The notes under the pieces were generated by a model. That model saw only the letters and a program-made list of their open reading frames with translations. It was not told the DNA's origin and made no database searches. From Bugulina stolonifera (Eukaryota > Bryozoa > Gymnolaemata > Cheilostomatida > Bugulidae), in contig OW285189.1 in assembly GCA_935421135.1 (NCBI GenBank), positions 22,136,298-22,200,297 of the forward strand: a DNA stretch of 64,000 nucleotides, read 5' to 3'. This document shows positions 56,056 to 64,000 of the stretch, one piece after another. The position numbers were made by a program, and so were the translations under genes. The stretch's first letter is position 1; each line of letters begins with the position of its first letter.

Positions 56056-56913
56056 ATGCAAACATCTCTGCTGGTTCTACTAACATCGGTATTGGTGGTC
56101 CAAGGAAAGGCTCCAATCTGTATGGATGTCCGAAACAGGTGCGTTACTCATGCCGCATGTAGCATGGCGTTAACCAACTTTCACACTGCCTGCGAGAAGG
56201 AGAAGCTAGGTCTGATAGACCATTGCACGGATGTCTGCATGAGGGCCGTAATGTCTCTTGTGACCGTAGACCAAGACATTGGTACTGATTATTTGAGGTG
56301 TGACTGTGCAAGAAATCAGGACTGTGACCTATGGGAAGAGAGAATAACCGTGTGTAGTACAGACGTACTCCGAGCCCTAGAGAGTTTGGATAACGAAGAT
56401 GTCATCAGCTGCTCTTTGGCCAGGATGTTGTGTGATGCTGATGCTCATTGTTTGACAGCCCTGATGAATTACGAGAAATTCTGTAGCAACCTCTGGGTCA
56501 CAGGAGCCTCGTATCAAGAAAAACAAAAGCCGGAGGTCTCAACAAGAGAATGTTCACCAAGATGTAACAACAGCTTATTGATCCTTTACCAACAAACCAG
56601 AGCTGCCAAACTAAGGAATTGCTTGTGTGATGATGCCGACCCTTTTGTTGACAAGCAGACATGCATCCGAATGAGATCCAACATTCAGAGATCATGTTTT
56701 TGTGAAGAACCATCCAAGCTGGTAGTGGCTGCCGATCATGACATGTTAATAGACGTAGTACAACTGGACAGTTCTTCAGAGACTGACGAACATGGCAATG
56801 CTGCTACTGGTGAAAGCTACAGGTTAAAGAATCTTTATACCTCCATAGTAGCTTGTGTGCTCTTCTTCGCTTTGATAGTCTTCACTTTGCTGGGTATAAG
56901 AAGATACAGATAA
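56056..56913 (+). CDS. GAS1/GFR-alpha-like cell-surface protein, 285 aa, single exon
   Basis: Signal peptide about residues 1-17 (SLLVLLTSVLVVQG). Two Cys-rich GDNF-receptor/GAS1 domains follow: about 22-110 (CMDVRNRCVTHAACSMAL, then CTDVC, YLRCDCARNQDC) and about 118-216 (CSLARMLCDADAHCLTAL, then CSPRCNNSL, NCLCDDAD). The Cys spacing is characteristic. A hydrophobic segment at about 262-281 ends in IRRYR, so a type I membrane anchor is likelier than the GPI anchor of vertebrate GAS1. Two domains and lack of introns match GAS1 rather than the three-domain, multi-exon GFR-alpha receptors. In vertebrates GAS1 binds Hedgehog and modulates RET; the ligand here is unknown. Confidence 0.8.
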   Translation: MQTSLLVLLTSVLVVQGKAPICMDVRNRCVTHAACSMALTNFHTACEKEKLGLIDHCTDVCMRAVMSLVTVDQDIGTDYLRCDCARNQDCDLWEERITVCSTDVLRALESLDNEDVISCSLARMLCDADAHCLTALMNYEKFCSNLWVTGASYQEKQKPEVSTRECSPRCNNSLLILYQQTRAAKLRNCLCDDADPFVDKQTCIRMRSNIQRSCFCEEPSKLVVAADHDMLIDVVQLDSSSETDEHGNAATGESYRLKNLYTSIVACVLFFALIVFTLLGIRRYR

Positions 56914-59192
56914 GCATTGTGTCACTAAACAGATTGGCTTTCAATAGAAATAACCAAATAGAGATTTATATTAACTTTTTGATTAATTGTTGTAAGTAGA
57001 TTCCTTCTATGGCCCAGTGCCAACATACCTATCACTGTCACCAAAGCTACCTTCAACAGAGAAGAGTAGTGGGTTATGCAGTAGGTGTGCTGTGCATGTA
57101 CATATAGATTATAGAATACAGTGTTTTGTTAATTTTAGGGCTGTGACCAAAGCTACAATTTAGTAAAGCTGAAACGTACCCTTCTCTTATCTACTCTGTA
57201 CAAAACTTATATTTTTATATATTTTGGTACTTTTAGCAAGGAAAATATTTTCATATTTTCATATATTTATATTTTTCTTTATGTTAGGCCTAGAGAGAAA
57301 ACAACTTCAATAATGCATAGCAACACATTGTTATCATGATGGAGTTACATCTCACTCTGTGCTTTTATCAATTATTCACTGGTATGAACATCTAAAAAAG
57401 GGTCTCAAACATTTTTTTGCTGGAGTACCCCTTAGTAGTTTAATCAAGGATATTAATGTTTCATGTGTGCATTCTTAAAATGAAAATGCAGTATTATATG
57501 AATTTTTCATTTGTATTAAAATATATCTGTTGTTGGAAAACCCAATCATACAGGCTTCCATTCAGCCAATCGGAGAGAATGTTTGAATGTGTGTCCTGTG
57601 TATGACCATTTCTAAAAAACATACATGTATGTACTAGTATATTATCTATAACAGTGATAACCCATTACATACCCACCAGTGCACTGTGGAGCACTAGATA
57701 CTGCAACAAAGCAATGCAATGAACAATATCATTGTATAATATTACACACATTGAGTAACTATTCACATTCACATCTAACTGTCAGCTAATTGTGAACATT
57801 TTTAGGAAGAATTTGTGTGCATTAGTAATTCTATGATGAATAATAGAATAAGATGCATTATAAGATTTGTTGAAATTTATTTCCAAAATTACCAATATTA
57901 TCCAAGTGTCATCATCAGTTAGTAACTGACCCATCTAACACACATTTAGGGCAGCCCACTCAGTCGAGTAATTTGAGGTAGCCTTTGTTTTTTATGCCAA
58001 AACTGAAGCAGGAGAAAGGGTTCTCTCCAAATATTATTACTTGGCCGACCCAAACCCTAATCACAAACGATTATCTAGGGTTATTCAAAGTTCTCCACAA
58101 CTGCACCTCACAGTTTACTTTAGTGATATAATTGCATACATGGAGACCTATCTTATATATTATTATGTAAGAGTGCTATAGCGATGTTAGTCAGCATGAA
58201 AAAATGCACACACTAATCAACAGGCATATATTTTGCTTGACTCACCCCAAATTAAAATTCCCATTTGATATGGCTGAAAATGGGAACATAATTATGTTAT
58301 TGGGACTTATTAGCCAAATACTACCTTTTTGCTAGTAAATACTTCTGCCTGGTGCATACTACTACTTTTAAGGTTGTACACCCACCTCACATCAAGAAAT
58401 AGGAATTTATTATTATTTGTACTAAGGATAGGTTTACCATTACTGTGTTATCACCATCTTATTTACACTTTTTAATGATTGTTAAATTCTTTGTACTTGT
58501 ATTTTTGAAATCGGTGTCTTAGACCTCAACAGAAAATCTCGGTGATTGGTTGATATTGGGTCAAGAACAGCAACGTTAAATACTTTGATATACTGTAATA
58601 TCACACTATTATTTGGAATATGTAGAGCATTCTCGGTAGTTAATGCTGAAATCCTTTTAGGTCGAGCTTTCCCAACCTGGGGTACATGTAGCCCTAGGCC
58701 CTAGGAGCACATTCTGAAAATCTAGGGGTACATCACAAGCTACCAGCTTGATAAATTTTTGACAGTGATTTTCAGTTACAGACATCAATAATAAATTGGT
58801 TGATTGGTTTAGAGTATTTGGAGTATAAGTTGTACAAATTATTTTGTCAATATAACTTATTTTCAATATAATATATAATTATGTAAGAGCTAGTAAATAA
58901 AATTGATAAGCTGTTAGAGCAAAAGTAAAACTTCAAACCTAAAATATGAAACTTTATCAGGAGAGAAATATTCAAATATAGAAGTGGATTAATGCTTCAC
59001 TTATTCCCAGACTGTATAAGTGCAATGCTATCATAGAATTATGCAACTTTGCTACAAATTGCGACTGAGTACACAATAACATAATTATTATAGTGCTGCC
59101 AAGAACAAAAATTGTTCTAATACTCAACAGCCATCAAAAGTTACTAGCGCTGGACAATAAAATTTGTTCCCAAAACATGTACATGCTGTCAC
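56914..59192. other. Intergenic region with hAT-family fragments
   Basis: 57396-57520 matches the complement of the right end of the hAT copy at 39516-40245 (shared TTAATCAAGGATAT). 58667-58800 matches its left end (TTCCCAACCTGGGGTACATG and GACAGTGATTTTCAGTTACA). 57535-57590 resembles 38520-38575 (CAGCCAATC words). No gene seen. Confidence 0.5.
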
Positions 59193-60180
59193 ATAACACT
59201 ATTTCATCATGATATCTTTTAAAATATCATTGAATTAGCAGCACTTATGCTGTATGAATGTAATATTAGTGCAAACACAGTAGATGTAAGGTCAGTATTA
59301 TGTAATAAAATCGATTTTAGCAGATGTTTACGTCTCTTACAATAATTATTTTTAATTTTCGAAAGAGATAATGTCACCTTCTCTGTACGCAGGCAGAATC
59401 TGTGTGATTACATAATTAAAATGCTTTCATGGTAATACAAGATGGTGTTTAGTTGATTGAAAAACCTGCTTGAAGCCAGCAAACACTGCATGATAATATA
59501 TTACATGGTGTTAAATTAATGAGTGTAACGATTTTACTTGTTACTGTATAATATGATAATTATATTATAGCTGAAGAAGGAATATTGTAGCCAACTCGTT
59601 TAGCTGATTGAAAGTAATATACATATTTTAGAGTTTCAAAATATTATATAAATAGTTTGGTATACTTCACAATAATGATATAGGCCTATGTTAAAACAGA
59701 ATGTGCCAGTATTAGGTAATGCATAGGCAAACTTAAGATACTTGCGCTTGTGCTATAGTCTACAGCTAGACAAAACAATTCTACCCAGACTCTGTGTTAA
59801 CAATAAACTTTGTATTGTAGAAGCAGTTTTGTGTGTGCAGCTGTAATGTAGATGTATACATTCATGTGATATTTGACATTCTAATTAATACAATACATGT
59901 ATGTGTATTATATGATTATTTGTTGAAATTGCAAGAGTAACTTATTTTTGCTGTTATTAGTGATGGATGTAAATTTTAGTTTATTGTTTTGTCAGTATAT
60001 TGATGACATTAGGTTATACGATCATGTATATTATAGGCCTAGGGATATTCATTGTGATGTACCACAATATCTACATGTATCTCTGTGTCTAGCATGTAGG
60101 TCTAAGCTGAACCTACTATACTTATGTAATACTATTTTCGTTCCCACTCTGTTGTTTTCACTGTTGCCTCCCATCTCATA
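59193..60180 (+). repeat. Segmental duplication, copy 1 (about 1 kb)
   Basis: Aligns by eye with 60668-61234 plus 62088-62555 at high identity (shared CACTATTTCATCATGATATC at the start and GTTGCCTCCCAT at the end). No convincing protein is encoded. Confidence 0.85.
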
Positions 60181-60443
60181 GCTGATTCGACGTAATAAAG
60201 TTGACAAGTTCAGTTTGGCACAATTCCTATTTAACTAAGAAGATTTATGCTGAACAATACTGAAGCTATTCCGTACATCAGCGATGTTCCCCAAATAACA
60301 AACATTGGTTTTGTGTGAAAGTAGGAAGGGTGATAAAATCAAACTCTTTTTGCAATGTACAGGCTTTTTTTTGAACCCAGAGAATAGGAGCAGGGCAATC
60401 CCGTGTCTGTATACAAATTTACAACCAATCATAATTAATTAGG

Positions 60444-60664
60444 AGGGAGCAGCCGTGGCTTAGTGGTTAGAATGCTGAGCGTTCCAGATTCGAATCCCGG
60501 TCACGGTGGTGTTAGGAAGAGCATCCAGCCACAATTGCTCCTGTGCCTCAAAAATCCTTGGGGTAATGCAAAGCATGACTTTAAGGCAACTCCTTTACCC
60601 CTGCCAAAAGAGGCCATGTCATCTGGGCCTTTTCTCACAGGGAGCTGGGGTCTATAATACACGA
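60444..60664 (+). mobile_element. tRNA-derived SINE
   Basis: The head GGGAGCAGCCGTGGCTTAGT carries an A box (GTGGCTTAGTGGTTAGA), and 60486-60504 a B box within GATTCGAATCCCGGTCACGG. The body follows without coding potential. It ends at the start of copy 2 of the segmental duplication, so it marks the joint between the two copies. Confidence 0.8.
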
Positions 60665-61234
60665 CGAAACACTATTTCATCATGATATCTTTTAGAATAT
60701 CATTAAATTAGCAGCACTTATGCTGTATGAATGTAATATTAGTGCAAACACAGTAGATGTAAGGTCAGTATTATGTAATAAAATTGATGTTAGCAGATGT
60801 TTACGTCTCTTTCAATAATTATTTCTAATTTTCGAAAGAGATAATGTCACCTTTTCTGTACGCAGACAGAATCTGTGTGATTACATAATTAAAATGCTTT
60901 CATGGTAATACAAGATGGTGTTTAGTTGATTGAAAAACCTGCTTGAAGCCAGCAAACACTGCATGATAATATATTACATGGTGTTAAATTAATGAGTGTA
61001 ACGATTTTACTTGTTACTGTACAATATGATAATTATAATATTATAGCTGAAGAAGGAATACTGTAGCCAACTCGTGTTAACTGATTGAAAGTAATATACA
61101 GATTTTAGAGTTTCAAAATATTGTATAAATAGTTTGGTATACTTCACAATAATGATATAGGCCTATGTTAAAACAGAATGTACCAGTATTAGGTAATGCA
61201 TAGGCAAACTTAAGATACTTGCGCTTGTGCTATA

Positions 61235-62087
61235 CATGGCCGTAACTATCTAGGCGGCTCAGGCGGCCCTAGCCGCCTGAACTTTTTGTTAAAAGAAGAA
61301 AAAATTAAGCTAATATCGGAAGGCATAGTTACCGAGCCCCACATGATATAAACATACTCTAATGAAAATAATGCTACTATGTGTATCATTACATTAATGG
61401 CTAATTTTTGCGTGAAGCCACTGCTGATTTGATAGCGTAATTGGTAGAGTGCTTGGTCTTCATGCATAGAGACACGAGTTCGAATCCCACTGAGGGACAA
61501 TTTTTTTCATTTTAGTAATTCACTCAATTTGTTAGCTATACAATGACAATACTAATCTCATCTGTAAGATAGGATCACTGCACGTGTAATTCTGTATTCA
61601 ACAATAGGAAATGCCCTAAGATTGCATGCACAGTGTGCCCACCCACCTCATTTGTTCCACTTCTAACACTGTTCTTCAGGGTTTGGGAACCCTAGAATAC
61701 CACTCTCCATCTCTATCCATCAACTAAATTTGCACTATTTCCCGTCTTATTAATATGTGTACATTTTTAGGCCTAAGTCATGTAATGATGTAAAGGACTA
61801 CAATGGTACGTCATGGCCAAGCCAAACAGAGAAGCACTATTTTGCAGTATACTAATTTGAAGTTTACTATTTGCAGATTAGGCTACTATGCAACATTTTG
61901 TACTTTTGTACCATCACGTATAGCTCAAATATGCATCAAAATGGCTGTTTTTGTGTGAATTTTCAAAAATTTTCTTGTGGGAGGTGCCCCACCCTCCTTC
62001 CCCCATCCCACACACACCCTCCCCACACCGCTACTGTTAGCCAGTCCAATTTTGGCCGCCTCAACTTTTTCAAGAAAGTTACCCCCC
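61235..62087 (+). mobile_element. 853-bp insertion with 7-bp target duplication and internal tRNA-like sequence
   Basis: TGCTATA occurs at 61228-61234 and again at 62088-62094, while copy 1 of the duplication has it once, so the site is a clean filled/empty pair. The start has GGCGGCTCAGGCGG and AGCCGCCTGAACTTTTT; the end repeats GGCCGCCTCAACTTTTT. A tRNA-like block with A and B boxes lies at about 61432-61490, followed by T7. No protein is encoded. Family unknown; SINE-like or composite. Confidence 0.7.
61432..61500 (+). pseudogene. tRNA-like sequence inside the insertion
   Basis: A box TAGCGTAATTGGTAGAGTG and B box GAGTTCGAATCCC at proper spacing, then a T-run terminator. The acceptor ends do not pair, so this is a tRNA relic or SINE promoter, not a working tRNA. 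Confidence 0.6.
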
Positions 62088-62889
62088 TGCTATAGTCTAC
62101 CGCTAGACAAAACAATTCTACCCAGACTCTGTGTTAAAAATAAACTTTGTACTGTAGAAGCAGTTTTGTGTGTGCAGCCTTAATTGTACATGTATATAGT
62201 ACATTCATGTGATATTTGACGTTCTACATTCTACAATACATGTACATGTATTATATGATTATTTGTTGAAATTAACTGCTCCTGAAAGGAATTGCAAGAG
62301 TAATTTCTTTTTACTATTATTACTGATGGATGTACATTTTAATTCATTGTTTTGTCAGTATATTGATGACATTAGGTTGTACGATCATGTATATTAAATT
62401 TATGCGTTATATACGTAAGCCTAGGGATACTCCTTGTAATGTATCTCTTTGTCTAGCATATACTATGTAGGTCTAAGCTGAACCTACTACACTTATGTAA
62501 TACTATTTTCGTTCCCACCCTGTGTTTTCACTGTTGCCTCCCATTTCACCGTATAAGCCCGGTGAGTTTTTCTTAATTAGTTAGGAGTTTTAACTAATAT
62601 ATACAGTGTACAAGTACATGTACATGGGCACTTTCATCTTCCCATTCTTGAGTATTATTTACCTAACAGATGTGAGAAAGTCATGGTGCAAATTGTTGTA
62701 CGAGTATGATGCAATAATGTGTTTGAGCATTGTGTCATCTTTTCAGTCTAAATATTTCAGCATTCGTCTAACTATTCAGTTACGAATGTTTCAGGCTGGA
62801 GCAGTCTAATTTGTTACGTTATTAATTATAACATCAATATGACATGAGATAATAAAGAAAATACATTATAATGAAAGGAAGGACACAGG

Positions 62890-64000
62890 CATGCATCCTT
62901 TCTCCGCCCACAAAGAGGGTCCCTACCGTCTGCAAATTTACATTGTAGTTTGGTTGAAGAAACTCGCTATTTATTGGCTATTGAAAATATCAAATCAATG
63001 TCTGCTCTGCTATAGCCACATTCTATAACTGTGAAACTTTCTATTCGGGCAGAGTAGAGGAGTACCATAATGAGGCTTCTTATCTCTCCTTTGCTATCTT
63101 ATATCAAGACACAGACTAATTATGACTGCAAGGAATTTCAGGCTAGCGTCCTTCTCATCACCAAAACATGATGGGAAATCATATATAAGGCCGAAAATGT
63201 TACATTAATAGCACACACGTTTCAACTTTCATATTGCAAAGTTGAAGAGCTTGTTGATTTGCTTAGTGCACAAATACTTCAGTTTAGTATATCATGAAGT
63301 ATCTGTTAACTAAGGCACTCAATGAGTTCTATTTTTCGCTGTTTGGAAATCACATGGAAGTAGAGTAAGTAGAGTTATTGTACGCTGTAACTGGGTATAT
63401 CGAAATTATATGAGGCTATTGGCACAAGATCTGTGAAGCTGTATTTTGCGCCAATTGCATCATACAAGTTTGGTAGCAACAATTCAGCAGAAACGTCACA
63501 GCTTACTCAATTCTTCTCTTGGAGTTTGGATATAGGCAATGTTGGATTGCATAGTTTTTCTGAAGTGTGATAGTTGCTTTACACACGTCAGGATTACTAT
63601 GCCATTCATCATCGAGGCATAACACTACAGCTTTATTCAATTTCTGCTTTCACTGGATCTCAAAGAGGGAACTGAGAAACACGATGGAGACTAAGAGGAG
63701 TTCGACGTATATGTTGTATAATATTTCATGCATATATTTCAATGTTTAGCCGTTTTTAGGTAGCAAGGTAAATGTTGTGTTTGCTCTGTTATTTAATTTT
63801 ATGGACACTACTTCTTTTGTGAAGTTCACAGTGGACAGAATATATTTCCTAGCACATGATACAATGTTTACATGAGCCGGGTAATATGTTCATTCCAATA
63901 GTGTTACCTAAACTACCTTAACTAAGCCTCAAAGACCGGGTGTCGCTTGCAGAATGAGACTATATGGAGGAAATGTTTATTTGTTCATAATATGCACATG
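62890..64000 (+). other. Uninterrupted paralogue of the Polinton target locus (runs off the window)
   Basis: Promoter-like block with TATATAAGGC at 63181, matching 42609. A short ATG frame at 63294 (MKYLLTKALNEFYFSLFGNH) runs into a GTAAGT donor near 63365. Then come blocks matching 53478-53520 and the tandem 53862-54245 repeats. It has no Polinton. It may be a small spliced gene family or a lncRNA family; the product is not recognised. Confidence 0.5.

Larger units (their letters stand above)
60668..62555 (+). repeat. Segmental duplication, copy 2, split by an insertion
   Basis: Matches 59193-60180. It is interrupted at 61234/62088 by an 853-bp insertion. Divergence between copies is low, mainly single substitutions. 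Confidence 0.85.

Noticed and set aside
59948..60181. YIDD word in a short frame, suggesting reverse transcriptase
   Set aside because: No other reverse transcriptase motif lies around it, and the duplicate at 62330 does not extend the similarity. Most likely chance.

Overview
The window is animal nuclear DNA: AT-rich, with split genes whose exons join in consistent phase at GT/AG sites, an intron-borne tRNA, a tRNA-derived SINE, hAT-type DNA and a Polinton (Maverick). The many short ACATGTACATGT-like runs and the gene content suggest a marine invertebrate, possibly a non-bilaterian such as a sponge. The species cannot be fixed from the sequence alone.

From 1.0 to 17.3 kb (+ strand) there is one large gene. 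I assembled 18 exons whose phases all agree and which give 1121 codons plus a stop; the 5' end is missing. It encodes several SUMO-interaction-like motifs, a helical middle region and four ankyrin repeats, and looks like a SLF1/SIMC1-type SMC5/6 loader. Its introns hold a 259-bp perfect palindrome, a tRNA-Leu(AAG), minisatellites and a possible nested minus-strand gene. From 29.1 down to 21.3 kb (- strand) a three-exon gene encodes a 793-aa protein with an Arg/Ser-rich region and two SH3 domains. The two genes converge on an intergenic stretch with an 11-copy, 29-bp minisatellite. From 29.1 to 42.3 kb I see almost no genes, only a non-autonomous hAT element with an 8-bp target duplication.

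The most notable object is a complete, young Polinton at 42798-53465 (10.67 kb). It has a 6-bp target duplication (TCCGTC) and 722/723-bp terminal inverted repeats that differ at about two positions. It carries a packed set of apparently intact virion genes: A32-like packaging ATPase, small virion proteins, chromodomain integrase, penton-like minor capsid protein, double-jelly-roll-type major capsid protein and adenain-like protease. It also has a novel 442-aa ORF and a divergent 86-aa gene. It has no protein-primed DNA polymerase B, the usual hallmark, so replication must rely on a helper or the host. Near its right end is a giant inverted satellite (31-bp units in two opposed arms of about 350 and 330 bp).

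The Polinton sits in one copy of a duplicated locus. The uninterrupted paralogue begins near 62.9 kb and runs off the window. Between them are an intronless two-domain GAS1/GFR-alpha-like receptor gene (56056-56913) and a 1-kb segmental duplication broken by a SINE and an 853-bp insertion with a 7-bp target duplication.
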